From Holacanthus passer (lineage: Eukaryota; Chordata; Actinopteri; Pomacanthidae): DNA of 64,000 nucleotides. The stretch spans positions 2,170,001 through 2,234,000 of the forward strand of contig JAFREQ010000079.1 of the NCBI GenBank assembly GCA_025331565.1. The letters run 5' to 3'. Below, in pieces: positions 24,201-39,200 of this stretch; position 1 is the first letter of the stretch, and every line of letters begins with the position of its first letter. The notes beneath the pieces were generated by a model. That model saw nothing but the letters and a program-made list of their open reading frames with translations. It ran no database searches and had not been told where the DNA came from. The translations under genes were made by a program, and so were the position numbers.

Positions 24201-27200
24201 AGTCATTTTATTAAATGTGCAGCAAAGTTTATACAATCTCAAAACCACAGTCGAGGTGTTTTTCCATTTTTAACAAGCGTTTACAAGTCATTTACAGGAT
24301 ATATTTGATGTTCATAAAGTCATAAATGATGATTTTCTTCAAGGAATAATTTGATATTTTTGTAAATACAGTAGGAGACAGTTGCTATATCTCATTTAGT
24401 TTGTATAAAAAAAAAACATGTTTTATCTGCTCAGACCTGAAGCTGCAGAAATAAGCGCTTCATAATTTCACATGTTGAGGAGCAGAACAGACCCAGACTT
24501 TGATTTAAAACAGCAGCTTCTCAGCTCTGTATGTCCTCTGTGCTCAGTCAATGACATCTCCTGGCTGTTGTTTTGCAGGTATCCCAATGTCAACATCACA
24601 AACTTCACCACCAGCTGGAAAGACGGCATGGCCTTCAACGCTCTCATACACAAACACCGGTAAGGAGAGATGAATGGCCAAATCCACTCTCACCAGCTTT
24701 GAAATGTAAACACACATGAACTCCATCTGCTTAGTGTCTCTCCTCCTCATCCTCCATCTCTTTCGCTGGCTCCTTGTCGCATCTCTCTTTGGCTTTCTTA
24801 TTCTCTCCATCTCTCTCTCTTAGGCCGGATCTGGTGGACTATAATACTCTGAAGAGGTCCAACCCGACCCACAACCTCCAGAACGCCTTTAACGTGGCGG
24901 AGCAGAAGCTTGGCGTGACCAAACTGTTGGACCCAGAAGGCGAGTGACTGATGGAGGCTGTGCCTTCATGTAGAACTAAATGTTTATGAGCTTTAAGCCT
25001 GGTGGAAAAAAACAGCTCAGGACCAGAGACGTCTCTGGCTCGGCTGTGACTGACTTGTGCTCCCTTTTGTTTTGTAGATGTGTTCACAGAGAACCCAGAC
25101 GAGAAGTCCATCATCACATACGTCGTGGCATTTTACCACTACTTCTCGAAGATGAAGCAGCTCGCAGTCGAGGGAAAGAGAGTTGGAAAGGTGAGGTGGA
25201 AAGATGACACACGCCTATGTACTGTAAGTTTGTCGAGCCTGCCTCCCTGACCGTCTTCGACCCCCCTTCTTCAGGTCCTGGATCACGCCATCGAGACAGA
25301 GAAGATGATTGATAAGTACGAGACGCTGGCGTCAGACCTGCTGACGTGGATCGAGCAGACCATCATCGTGCTGAACAACCGGAAACTTGCCAACTCGCTG
25401 ACTGGAGTTCAGCAGCAGCTTCAGGCCTTCAACACCTACAGAACTGTAGAGAAGCCGCCCAAGTGAGTCCAGAGGAGACAACTTTTTAATTTGACTATTT
25501 AACACACCTTCAGAACAGCTGGACTCAGGTTTTCTATAAAATCTCAAAACTTTTCCTTAATAACTTTTTCATTCAGGACACAAGATAACACCATTAAACC
25601 ACATTGATAGAGAAGAGGGATCATTATCTTTCCAACAGTTTCAACAAGTAAATTTACTTTTTGTGTGACTGGTGTTTGTTTTCTTTCAGGTTCCAGGAGA
25701 AGGGAAACCTGGAGGTGCTGCTGTTCACCATCCAGAGTCGTATGAGGGCCAACAACCAGAGGGTCTACACGCCTAAAGAGGGAGCCCTGGTGGCAGATAT
25801 CAACAGGGTGAGAAGGAGGATCATGATTTTTTCTTATCAATTCATCTTCATGATTTTGTCAAGTGAATTATTAATCATTTAGTCTATAAAATATTAAAAA
25901 ATAGCCCATTACAATTTACAAAATCCTGAGGTTTTGCCTTCATATAACTTATTTTGTTCAAGTCCAAAACCCAAAGAGATTCACTTTATTATCACAAAAG
26001 ATAAAGAGAAACAACAATTAGAACTACAACTAGACTTCAATGACTAATTAACTTGCCAATTATGGAACTAATCATTTGAGACATAGTTTTTTGTTTTGGA
26101 TTTTTCATATAAAGATTGTCTCTCTTGTGATCAGCAAAAGTCTGGTGGTTTAAAGTTCAGACTTTCAGCTCAGCTAGATGGAAAATTCATTTATTTTTCA
26201 GAGTTCAATCCTGAGGCAACAATTAAACCACGGATGAATTGAATGGCACTGATAACACTGTGGTGCAATTCAGTAAACTGTACAATAAAAGTCATCTCTG
26301 GAGGAAAATAAAGGTCTGGCAGTGCTGCAGGCGCAAGAAAATCAAAATGTGTCTCTCAAAAGAAAGAACATAACATGTCACTAGCACCGTGATTTCCCTC
26401 TGGCATAGCTCAAAATTAGAAATATATTTTTAGAGTTATTGCAAGTAGATTTGAAAAAAAAAACCAGATTAATAAATTAGGAGATTGACAGAAAATTAAT
26501 GTGCAACAATTTTGAGAATCAATTAATCATTTAAATCTTTTATCAAGCAGAAATGTCCTTGGTCTGGTTCTGCTTTTTAAGATGTGAGAATGTGCTGCTT
26601 CTCTATGTTTTAAATTTAATATCTGTGAGTTTTGAACATTTCATAGACAACAAACAATGAATAATTCATCGAAAAAATAATTGCGGACGTGATCAAGCAA
26701 ACAGCTTCTAAACTTGAAATGAAAAATATCATGTCTCTATCACGCACCTCGATCGACCTTCCTGCTCCATCTCATTATGTGTGTGCAGGCCTGGGAGCGT
26801 CTGGAGAGGGCGGAGCACGAGCGGGAGCGAGTCCTGAGAGACGAGCTGATCAGACAGGAGAAGCTGGAACAGATGGCGAGAAGGTTCGACAGAAAGGCCG
26901 CCATGAGGGAGACCTGGCTTCTGGAGAACCAGAGACTGGTGGCTCAGGTAAACCATCAACAACAAAACTATGGACGTTATATGATGTTATTATCCGCTGT
27001 TTGTTCTGAGGTGTGCCTTTGAAAAAGATCTCAATTAGACTCACTAATTAAATAAAATGACCTGTATCACATTATTACAGTATTCGCTTTAATTGTGACA
27101 CAGCAGATTGTTTGCTGAGATAAACAGCAGGAGCAGATTGCCATGAAAAAAATATGACACCAACTGAAAAGTGTCATCTGCAAGTAAAAACTTTCTTATC

Positions 27201-30200
27201 ACAAAAAGTTTGAAAATTATTCAAAAATGTATCTCAGAATCAGTGAAAAGAAGTATTTCAATTCTTTAAGGTTTTTCTATTTTTCTATTGGTTCCTTGAT
27301 TAGTTTATCTTATCTAGTGATCGACAGACAATGATGTAAACAATGTTGGCTTTAAAATACAAATAAAGTGCAAATGTTTTATGAGGAAGGAAACCTTTAA
27401 GTTAAAATAAATACTTTATAATATAAAGTACCAGTGCAAAGTATTACAAGCAAAATATGCAGAAGTCTTGAGGTTTCTTTCTCTCTGCTCTAACCCTTCA
27501 GGATAACTTTGGTTACGACCTGCCGGCGGTGGAGGCGGCGAAGAAGAAGCACGACGCCATCGAGACAGACATCGCCGCGTACGAGGAGCGCGTCCAGGCC
27601 TTGGTGGACATCTCAAAGGAGCTGGAGTCTGAGCGGTACCACGACGCCAAACGCATCGACGTGAGGAAAGACAACATCCTGCGCCTGTGGGACTACCTGC
27701 AGGAGCTGCTGAAGGCTCGTCGGGGCCGTCTGGATAAGAACCTGACCCTGCAGAGGATCTTCCAGGAGATGCTCTACATCATCAGCTGGATGGATGACAT
27801 GAAGGTGCAGCACAGGAGGCGACAGTCTGACTCCTAACATTCATTTACTAGACTCTAAACTGATCAGATTCTCTCTTTTCTTCAGGCTCGACTTCTGTCT
27901 CCTGACTTTGGGAAACACTTGCTGGAGGTGGAGGACTTGCTACAGAAACACGCTCTGTTAGAGAACGACATCGCTCTACAGGCAGAGAGAGTTCAGAGCG
28001 CCAGCGCTGCTGCTCTCAAGTTCGCCAACGGAGACAGTAAGTGCAGAGCCTCGTCATGGCCCTCGCTCCTGGCTTTATTAGAGATGAAGACATTAAATTG
28101 ATTGCAGGACATTGACCTCGGCAGAGTATTGAACCTCAGTACTTTTTGAGCACCTACCAGAAATGTGTCTGTAGCACTGAGTCTGGATAACAGTCCAGAG
28201 ATAAAGAAAAAAGTTATCATCAAATGCATTTCTGGCGTTGTTTAGATATTCTTTGATTGGATTTCCTTTTATTTTGGTTAAAGTTCATGAATTGATGCGT
28301 GTGTTAAAAATCATCATGAAACACTGCTGCTGTGTCAAATTGAGATATTGAAAAAGTATTGTTTTGACATCTGAACTGAAAATCAGGTGTTATATTGACC
28401 CCAGTATTGAAACATTTATACCAATGCCTGAATTATAATTTTGTGATTTGGATGTTGGAAAAGCTGATAAACAGTAGTTATATGTCAGCCAATGAAATAA
28501 GGTTATTTACACCTGCATTCAAAGTACATTATGTGCAGTTAATATTCATTTTCTGTTTTTAACATGCTACTAATTTTAACAAACATGGTGGAGTAAATTT
28601 CTTCCATTGCAGATATTACAGTAGTAAATCAGGTGGTTTGAATGTGAGCGTCTGAAACAATCCTGAGAAGAATTAAGCAGAAAGTAAAAAGAGAAAATAA
28701 TATGTAATGATTATATTGTCCTTCATTTTTTCCCCAGGCTACAAGCCATGTGACCCCCAGGTGATCCACGACAGGGTGCAGCACCTGAACTTGTGCTACC
28801 AGGAGCTTTGTGCCCTGGCCGCCCAGCGAAGGGCTCGCTTGGAGCAGTCTCGCCGCTTCTGGAACTTCCTGTGGGAGGTGGCGGAGTTGGAGAGCTGGAT
28901 CAGAGAGAAGGAGCACATCTTCTCCTCCCTGGATTACGGCAAGGACCTGACGAGCGTGCTGGTTCTCCAGAGCAAGCACAGCGCCTTCGAGGACGAGCTC
29001 GGGGCCCGACGAGCCAACCTGGAGCAGGTCCTGGCCGAAGGAGACAAGATGATCCAGGCCAAGCACTTCGGCTCCCCGAAGGTTCAAGAGTGCATGGACG
29101 ACATCAGGAGGCAGTGGCAGCAGCTGGAGGAGCTGGCAGCGTTTCGGAAACAGAACCTCCAAGACACACAGAGGTTCTTCCAGTTTCAGGGAGACGCTGA
29201 TGATCTCAAGGCCTGGCTGCTGGACGCCAAGAGGCAGATGAGCAGCGACGACGTGGGCCACGATGAGTACACCACCCAGCGGCTACTGAAGAAGCACAAC
29301 AACCTGAAGAACGAAGCAATCAAGAACGGAGCCACCATAGACGCTCTGTCCAAACAGGCCAACGCGCTGCCAGAGGAGCTGCAGAACACCCCCGATATCC
29401 AGAGACGTCTGAAAGACATCAAGGACCTATACATGGAGCTCATGTCTCTGGCTGACCTGAGACAGAAGAGACTAGATGACGCGATGGCCCTGTACACCAT
29501 CTTCAGCGAGACGGATGCCTGCGAGCTGTGGATGGGCCAGAAGGAGACGTGGTTGGTGGGTTTAGAGGTGCCTGACAAGCTGGAGGATCTGGAAGTAGTA
29601 CAGAACAGGTACGCAGAGCAAATGATGTTATGATGCACTGTGATGATGAATTGTTTTTAGACATATCTAGATTTCATATTCAAATTCACAAAAATCTGAA
29701 AATGATAATTCCACCAAATTCATGTCCATAAAACAAATGTGTTTTTACAGATAACTCACTTGATTCTCTCTGAAGCATTATTATTATTATCATTTTGATT
29801 TTGAGTATCCATGTGTTTCTGCATCATGTATATTGTTTTTATTTCACTTATTTTTTTCAGGCTGAGCATTCTGGCTCAAGATATGGCAAACGTGCAGTCG
29901 AGAGTAGATGACGTCAACAAAGCTGTGAAACAGCTTGAGGACAGCAGACACCCTCGCACCAAAGAGGTCAAAGAATGTCAGACGCGACTGAATAAGAGGT
30001 GCCTTGAATATATTATCTATTTATTATATGTGTCATTTATTTGACTGTTTATTTATGCAGCAACATTTCTAATTAATCATTCAGTGTTGAACCTGAAATA
30101 AATAACAAAAAGAGTGATATTTTTATGTTTTCTCTTTGTGCTGAGGCAAATCAAAAGATTGGTAATGCTTTATTTTACAGGTCCATAATTTGTGAATAAT

Positions 30201-33200
30201 GTGACATTTGTCCATGGGATTCAACAAATGTAGAGAATCAATTTTCTTATAATAATTGAACAATACATTGATTGATTGTATTTACTCGAGGAAGTGAATG
30301 ATGAATGAATGATTAGTGTGACTTTACACGATTCTTTCCTGAAAACTTCAGGCCTTATTAGGAAATGAGTGTGTTACTAAAGTTTGAAAAATATATCTTG
30401 AGGGCTCCTGGTAGGGTGTAAAACATATCCCTAAGATGACATTTAAATGATTAAAATATTCTATTAATAATTCTCTTTCAGGTGGGAGGCTTTCAAGGCC
30501 ATGGTGGAGGAAAAGAAGAGGAAAGTGGATTCTGCTGTCAGTCTGCACAACTACGGGCTGGAGTGCGACGAGACAGACGCCTGGATCAGAGACAAAACAC
30601 GGGTGATCGAGTCCACGCAGGACTTGGGCAATGACCTGGCAGCTGTCATGACCATCCAGAGGAAGCTGTTTGGCATGGAGAGAGATTTGGCCGCCATCGA
30701 CACCAAGCTCGCCTTCCTGAGGAAAGAGGCCGATCAGCTGGCTCAGGACCACCCGGAGAACGCGGATGACATCTTGGCCCGCAGAGGCGAGCTGGACGCC
30801 GCCTGGGACACGCTAAGAAAGACCCTGAAGGACAGAGAGGACTCCTTGGGCGAGGTCAGCAAGTTACAGACCTTCCTCCAAGACATGGACGACTTCCAGT
30901 CTTGGCTTTTCAAGACACAGAAGGCCGTGGCGTCGGAGGAAATGCCCGCCACGCTGCCAGAGGCCGAAGAGCAGCTCAGCCTCCACGACGCTGTGCGTGA
31001 AGACATCAACAACCACGAGGAGGATTATCACAGAGTGAGGGACACCGGTGCCCAGGTCACCCAGGGTCAGGAGGACGATCCTCAGTACCAGCAGCTGGAG
31101 CAGAGGCTGAAGGGGCTGGACCGCGGTTGGTATGAACTGCAGAAGATGTGGGACAGTCGCAAGACCTTCCTGGACCAGGGTCTGGGCTTCCAGCAGTTCA
31201 TGAGGGACTGCAAGGCTGTCGAGGCCATCCTCAACAACCAGGTACTGAACTGCATGTGTATGTGGAGGTGGACTTTGTAAATCTTTAAATTGAAGAGTCA
31301 TCAGCTTCCACACAGTTAGAGTTAGCTTCTTAATGACGGGGTTAGAGATGCGACAGGTATTTAAAAGAATGTGTTGTGGAAGAATGCAGCGCGGTCAGTT
31401 ACCACACCGCATGTTTGTCAGCTGGTTGTGTCTCGAGACTGCTTTTTCTTTTCTGTGTTAATTTTTTGCCTCTGCTTTGTTGCAGGAGTACACGCTGGCC
31501 CACATAGACAAGCCCGACACCTTGTCTGGAGCAGAGAAAGCGCTGAAGAAGCATGAGGACTTTGTGAGCACCATGGAGGCCAACGAGGACAAGATCGACG
31601 GCGCTCTGCAGGGTGGACAGCGGCTGGTGGACAGCAACAACCTGTACTCGGGGAAGGTTCAGGACAAAATGGACTCGATCCGGGACAGGTCAGTCGTTTT
31701 TGCTCAGTATGATTTCAGTTAAGTGTTGACACAATACTACTGAATCGTAGAAAATTATTACAGTATTGATGATTTCCAGATTTAGTATTTATCGTGAACA
31801 GATTTTGATGCTTCTTTTATCTCTTTTCCCCCCAAAAGCACAATAATTTTTCAAACTGGTTCTAATCAGAGAAAACTCGAATAGTTTTTTATTCTGAGAA
31901 TCTGGATTTAACAAAAGTTTCAAAGGATCACACTTAAAAATGTGTAAGACACATTTATCAAGCGATTTACTCCGACTTACAACAAAGTGGAAGAGCAACT
32001 GATTAATCACGTTTATGCTCTGATAGCAGTAATAGCCAGTGACAAAGATTTACCAAACATCTGCCCCGTTTTTTTATTCTGAAGGGAAAAAAAAATCCTT
32101 ATTTTACTCAATGATGTATTATTATGCAAAAACAGGAGATTTTTATTTTTTAAAAAGCTCTTCTTGTTAATGTGAAATCCTTAATATCTCCAGTAGCAAT
32201 TAGCATGCAAAAGTAACAACAATCTAACATTTATAACATTTAAACAGGGATTAATGTTTGAAAGTGGCTGAAATGAAAACAAAAAGAAAACTGGAAAGAA
32301 ATTCTGCTGCTGGGAGACAAAGCACATCAGAGGAAACATATTATAAAGGGAATTTAGTACAACTTGACAAGTGCAGACAATGAAGTATTCTGGAAAGTGA
32401 AGGCAAACAAAGTCAATGCCAGATTTATTCTTCTTGTTTGCACCCTTGACACAAAGGAAAAGAACAAAACTGAAGCTCTGTAGTATTGTATAGTATTGGA
32501 AGATGAAGCCATATGAAAAGTTAAAAGTTGAAGGATCGCTAAAGTTGATAGAATTCATTTTAAGAGTTGTGTCAAATGTGTGTCAAATTGTACGGCAATC
32601 CATCCAGTAGTTGTTGGTGCATTTCACTAAAAACCACAAATGTCAGACAAGTCAGAGGATCAACAAAGTCATTAGGGTTCATCCTCTGGACACGTCAAAT
32701 GTCTTCACCAAATGTCATGACAGTTCATCTGATAGTTGTTGAGAATATTCAGTCTGGATGGAAGTGGTGGATCACTGCCCCTAAAAATTGGTAATAACAT
32801 CCTATCAAATGTTCAAAGCAAATGAAAACAATAGGTTCTGTATTCTCAATGATAAGTAATATTTTGTTCAACCGAGAGATGCAACAATTGGTAGATTAAT
32901 TGTTGGTTGATTAATTAGTTGATTGACAGAATATTAATCGACAACTATTTTGATTTCAAGCAAAAGTGTCAAACACTCGCTGGTTAAATGTGAGGATTTG
33001 CTGCTTTTCTTTGTCATTTATGAAAGTAAATGAAGATCTTGGACTCTTCACTGGACAAAAGAAACAGATGACGTCACTTTGGACTCTTTGGAGCATTTTT
33101 CACTATTTTTGATTTTGATTTGAATTTGGCCTTTTATCGACTAAAAGATTAAACGATAAAAATAAAAGTTAGTTGCCGCCCTGATGCAGTTGCTCCAACA

Positions 33201-36200
33201 CAATCCTCAACCTCTGGATTTTGACTTTTATCGTCTCCTGAGTCCAAAATTTCACTTGTAGCCGTTTGATAAATACTGTTCAGGTCCTGATCTGAAGTAG
33301 AAAAATAGACCTTTTCATCCTAACTCATTCTTCTTCACAGTTTCGAGCCGCTCAGCAGTGAAACAGCTTTCTTATCATGGTATCATTAATGTCAGCAAGA
33401 GGCAGTAAAGAGGACATGGGAGCTTTTCCCATTAACTCCCACAATTCAGCTTGGTAGACAGGCGCCCGCAATAATGGATATTGATCTTTAAGTGAGAGCT
33501 ATTCTTCACGGCGTAGCGGAGAAACAGATGGCTGTTTGGGGTTAGTGTGTCAGGTATTTTTCTGCGTGTTCTCTCCCGGTCATTCGGCGATACATCCTGT
33601 TATGTCACAGCGAGAGGGCGTTGAATGAAAAAGTGGAGGAAGATGCACTCAGTTGTATTTTTAATGTATTTTGTGTTTGACCTTCAGGCATAACGAGAAT
33701 AAAAGACGAGCCCAGGAGGTGTCAGAAAAGCTCAGAGACAACCGAGACCTGCAGCACTTCCTGCAAAACACTCAGGATGTGAGTTCACCGTCAGTTTACT
33801 GTTCATGTAATCACATCGATTAGCACATTCATTATTAGCTTAATTATTCCCTCACAGTGTTTTTCTTCTTTTTCTTTCTTGATTATTGGAGACAATTTGC
33901 CAAACACACTCTGCTTTGTTTACTACGACACAGCGGTGCTTGATGAGGCTTCCTTAGATTAAATTTGCATCTTCCCTATTTGGGATAAGGGTCCCATTTG
34001 GCTAATTGGTAAATGCTCTCAAAAGATAAAGGAATAAATCCTGCTCAAAGAAAGTCAGATGTTCACGTTTCCATGACTTTCTCAAGTTTTATGTCTATGA
34101 GCTTGAGTCTGATTTGAGTCCAATCCCTAACATTCCCCCCGTGCTTCAGCTGACGGTGTGGATCAACGAGAAGATGCTGACGGCTCAGGACACGTCGTAC
34201 GATGAGGCCAGGAACCTCCACAGCAAATGGCTCAAACATCAGGCCTTCATGGCTGAGCTGGCCTCCAACAAGGACTGGCTCAACAAAGTAGACCAGGTTG
34301 GTGACGCTGAATACACCTGTGTATGTCTGTCGGGTGGTTTTATATGTCAGAGAGGGGTATTGGAACAAAACACACACCTCTGACCTCGAACCCACAGTGA
34401 AGAACAAGATGACTAGTTGCCCCAAGTCATCTGATTCTAGATTTATGTGTGCAACCTCAAGTTCAAGAACAAAAGTATTTTACAGAAAGAGAAAAGAGAT
34501 GAATGTTGATGAATAATAAGAGATATCTGAACAATTAATATAGGGATATAGGATTTCTTTATTTCACTGTGCCTTCAAAAGAGCAGGTATTGAAAAAGTA
34601 TTGTTCAAGTAAAACATTGATAAAGGTTTTTGTTTTATAAATGATTATTAGCACAAGATTTAAACGATCAAATATTATCTGCCATATTACTTTTTATTAC
34701 CTCCATTATTCTTATAAATCAGGTGATATGATGATATTTTCCTCCACCACAACATTTTGGAAACATCCTCTTCTCTCTGTGTTCGTGTGGATGCAGGAGG
34801 GTCAGGAGCTCATGGAGTCCAAGCCCGAGTTTGAGCCCATCGTGAAGGAGCGTCTGGCCAAACTCCACGAGCTGTGGGACAAGCTGGAGTCCACAACCCA
34901 GGAAAAAGCCCGGCTGCTGTTCGACGCCAACCGCTCGGAGCTTCTCGACCAGAGCCTGACCGACATGAGGAAGTGGCTCGGCGAGCTTCAGCAGCAGCTG
35001 CAGGGCGGCGACGAGGACGTCAAAGACCTGACGAGTGCCAACATCCTGCTCGAGAAGCACGAGGTCTGTGTCTTTGGAGCATAAACTGTATGTATGTATG
35101 CTGATTGTGGACACGTGGAGTGGATACATTAGAGATTCAGCTTCAGCTTATGTGCTTTCTTAGGATTAACTTAAAGCGAGTGAACATCTGTGTTGGATAT
35201 GTATTTGTGTTTGTTGTGTTCAGATGGCAGCCGTAAAGAAAAACCCTATGAATCTAAATCTTAATATGAAAAAAAACATTATGTTTGTCAGAAAGAATAA
35301 CAAGAATTTCCAAACATTTTCTGCTACCTTTCCTTTTCATCACCTGATAGAGTGTCTACCATGTATTAAGGCTGAGTCTTCACCACAGCGGCTCAGGTTC
35401 GATTCCAGCCCGAGGCCCTTTGCCGCACGTCATCCCCCCTCTTTCTCCCCTGTCTCTCTCCAGCTGTCACTATCAGAAATACGGCAGAAATGTCAAAAAA
35501 TAATCTTTAAAAAGGGGAATGAATCATCCAGTCTCTTCCCTGAAATATTGTGAAATGTGGGAATTGAGAAGATATGATTGTCAAAAAGAGGGCGAGATTT
35601 GGAGAGGTTGCTTTTTGAGAGGGTGACATTTTGGATCTCTAAACTGGGCACTTTAAGCTCAATGAGGAAACGGACTTGAAACCATATCTGTCGTCTACCA
35701 GCTCATATTTGTTTTCCATTAACAGTATTTCTTTGAGAATAAGTGGAAGAGTAAATCCTGGATGGATATATTACGATCAGATGTAGATGGACTTTGACAT
35801 CAGTGAGGGTTACTTGTAAATGTGTAAAGTGATTTCTGTACACTTCACGTCTTTTGAAAACGTGATCTTATTAATGTTGATTGAATATAGATTTTACAAT
35901 TCACTTATATTAAGAAACTGATGTTCAAACTTTGTTATTGATTTATTAGAGAATTATGTAAAAAAACTGGTTATGGTTATATTTTTTTTAAATAGTTTTT
36001 GTATGAGCTTAGGAGATTTTATAATAGTATAGTATGTTTGAGGTAAAAAATGTTTTTTATGCATGGTATATATGGTGATATTTATCACATAACAGATAAA
36101 TGTGTTGTACAAAGGGAAAGTGGAAAGAGCTTCGAGCTCCCCGACAAAGGCGAGATAACTAAAACTGAAAAATTGTGCAACATTTTTATGGAAAGAATAA

Positions 36201-39200
36201 AACACCGTAAGTCTTCTAAATTATATTAGTGTCATTGTTGCATTGGTAAAGGTTTGATGAAAACAGTGGCCAAGCTTGATTTCACACCTAAACAGCAAAA
36301 GAAAAACTAACTTTTGTGGGTGTACCCTCCACTACATCCTGATTAAGCTCCTGAAAGGCTATTTATCTTTTCCCATAATCGTATCTCCCTGTGCCAGATG
36401 ACGGAGAACCAGGTGCGTGACCGGGCGCGGGAGCTGGAGGAGCTCCAGGAGGCCGTCAGGAAGCACGGTGGAGGCAGGGAGGACCAGCCGGAGCTGGAGG
36501 CCGAGCAGCAGGCCCTGCAGGGGGAATTCCAGCAGCTCCTCACACCGCTGGCCCGGCGCAAGGGCAAGCTGGAGGCCGCCAAGGCCGTGCATCAGTTCGG
36601 CAGAGACCTGGACGACGAGCTTGTAAGCATGGATCCAATTTCAGAGCAAAATTAAAGTGTCGAAACTCGCTGCCCTCGCAAAATGATTGATAGCACGAAA
36701 TTAGAATAAAGAATGTTAGATTTTTTTTAAGGAGCTGGATTAATGTTGGCTTTTGAATGACAGCGAGATAACACCTTTTGGGACTTTCATTTTAGAAATA
36801 CTGAAGTCTGAACTTCAGAGGATGTTTTTTTTTTTCCTCCCCCCAAAATGATAACTTATTAATTTAGAAATGAAGTTTTCAATTACAATATGTGCACTTA
36901 GTATGCAAGATAGTAAAAGCACCAGCTCTCGCCATGAAATTGACTCTCCAGGTGAATCTGGGTAAAAAGCTTTAATCCTTTATTGGTTTCACTGCCTCAA
37001 TCCACTTTAATCAGTTGGAGGAGACAGCTTAAAGATGGATTGTTACTATTTGAGATGTTGGAGACGTTTTGTAAAAGGGGGGAAATTCAGTGTAAGAAAA
37101 ATGGTCTTAATATATTTTTTTATAATCTGTGTATGAGATCTGCTAAAGCTATTGCTCAACAGAAACCAGTCCCCACTATTTTCTCTTTTCATTGTCATGA
37201 TATTCTTCTCCCTTTTCCTCTTCTCCTCCTTATCAATCTTCTTTTCTTCTCCTTCTTCATCTTCTTCTTTCTCTTAATCTTCTTCATTTTCTTTATTTCC
37301 TTCTTATTTTCTTCTTCTCATTCTTCTGCTTACTTTCTTCTCCTCCTCCTCCTCTCAGCTCTGGATTGAGGAGAGGATGCCTCTGGCTATGTCACAAGAA
37401 CATGGCCACAACCTTCAAACTGTGCAGATGCTGCTGAAGAAGAACCAGGTAAGAGATTTGTCTATAGATTAAGTGTTAGGGTTAGTTGTGCTCCTGTAAG
37501 CAGAGCCTTACTACTCTCGATTATTCTGACATTATTCTCTCGATGAATTGTTCAGATTAAGGCCCCTCACAATTTCCAAGGTGACCTCTTCAAATTACTC
37601 AGACTGAAACCCAAAGAGATTCAGTTTAATATCAATATTAACAAATTTTATTTGTATAGCACCTTTCATACAAGAAATGAAGCTCAAAGTGTTTTACAAA
37701 GAAATTACACGCCCCAAGAGTTTCACATCAAAAAACCTGACAATGAAATGATATAATTTATTTGGCATGTATAATTGTATATTTTGCCATATTTGATCAT
37801 ATATAAGATAAGATAAAATATTCGTAGTTCGCATTAAGAAGTTGCAGATTATTTCTCTGACTCAGTGGAGTTAATTGCAAAATTGCAGTAAAACTGATTT
37901 TCAACTGTCAAGCAAGATAACATTCAAGACATCTATGACTGTAAAAGCAAAGAAAAGACTTTACACTTTACAATATTCTAGTTCTATTTATATTTCTGTA
38001 TAACACAAAAATATGCATGAACTGATGGAAAATGTGTGAAAAGTTCTTTTTTTAATCTTTATCATTTTTATCTGATTGTCTCTGTGGTGATGTTGGACCC
38101 TCACTGTTTCCCTCTCTGTCCATCAGACGTTGCAGAGGGAGATCGAGGGCCACCAGCCTCGCATCGACGAAGTGCAAGAACGAGGGAGGAGGATGGCGGC
38201 GGCCGCCAGCGCAGAGGGCAGACCGGAGGCAGAGCGAATCGCGGGCCAGCTGGAGGAGCTGGAGGAGTCGTGGGCCCGGCTGCAGGACGAGATGGCCAAG
38301 CGAAGGGAGAGGCTAAACGGCTCCAACTTGGCCCAGCAGTACTACAACGACGCGGACGAGGCCGAGGCCTGGATAGGAGAGCAGGAGCTTTACATGATCG
38401 CCGATGAAAAGGCCAAGGTGAGGAGCGGAGCAAGCGCCGCACGTGACAGACAAGGAAGTGGGCTGATTAACTCAGGGAAGCGGCCGCAGATGTCTCAAAC
38501 ACAGACCTTATTATCTAAATCAAAACAAGGCACATCATGCTGTGCAAATAACAAGTGGCACTGCATGCATTAACATGATTACATGGTTGGAGGTTTCTAC
38601 AATTAAGTTGACATGCTTTTTATAAGTGGCACCCTCTACTGAGAGCTCATTTGGAGTATTTAGTTTTGCTTTGATGTGTCATCCCTGGTCCCTTTTTGGC
38701 GCATAATTTCTTGTGCCTCCTCCTGATTCTTCCGTCCCTCCAGGATGAGCAGAGCGCCATGCTGATGCTGAAGCGCCACATGATCCTTAAGCAAGCCGTG
38801 GACGACTACGCCAACTCTATTCAGAAACTGGCCGACCGTGCCCAAAAAATGTTTGCTGAGGACCATCCCGATGGGTTTGTGCTTTTATAATTTGTTGTAC
38901 ACACAGAAAAAATTACATCTGAACTCCTTGTCAGGATGCTAATTCACTCGTGTTGTCCCACTCTGCTGTGGTTAAGGGTGATAAGAGAGTCAAGCAAGTA
39001 AAATGTGATAATTCCTGCATCCTAATCATGCGTCTCATCTTGAGTAAACCTAAATCCAATCACTTTTCCCTTTTCTCATTTTCTCCATCCTCTCCCTTTA
39101 CCTCGTCTGCAGTGAGGAGATCATCAGACGGCAGGGCCAGGTGGATAAGCAGTATGCCGGGCTGAAGGAGCTGGCGGAGGACCGCAGGAAGAAGCTGGAC

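Noticed and set aside
28629..29261. 210-codon minus-strand frame opposite sptb exon 13
   Set aside because: It is antisense to a strongly conserved spectrin-repeat exon; codon bias of the real gene keeps the opposite frame open.
35397..35407. tRNA-like B box considered as a tRNA gene
   Set aside because: No A box with cloverleaf arms is evident; the following body is that of a SINE.
37196..37358. Long TTC/CTT tract considered as a CRISPR-like or tandem-repeat array
   Set aside because: It has no repeat-spacer structure; it is a simple pyrimidine tract feeding a splice acceptor in a vertebrate gene.
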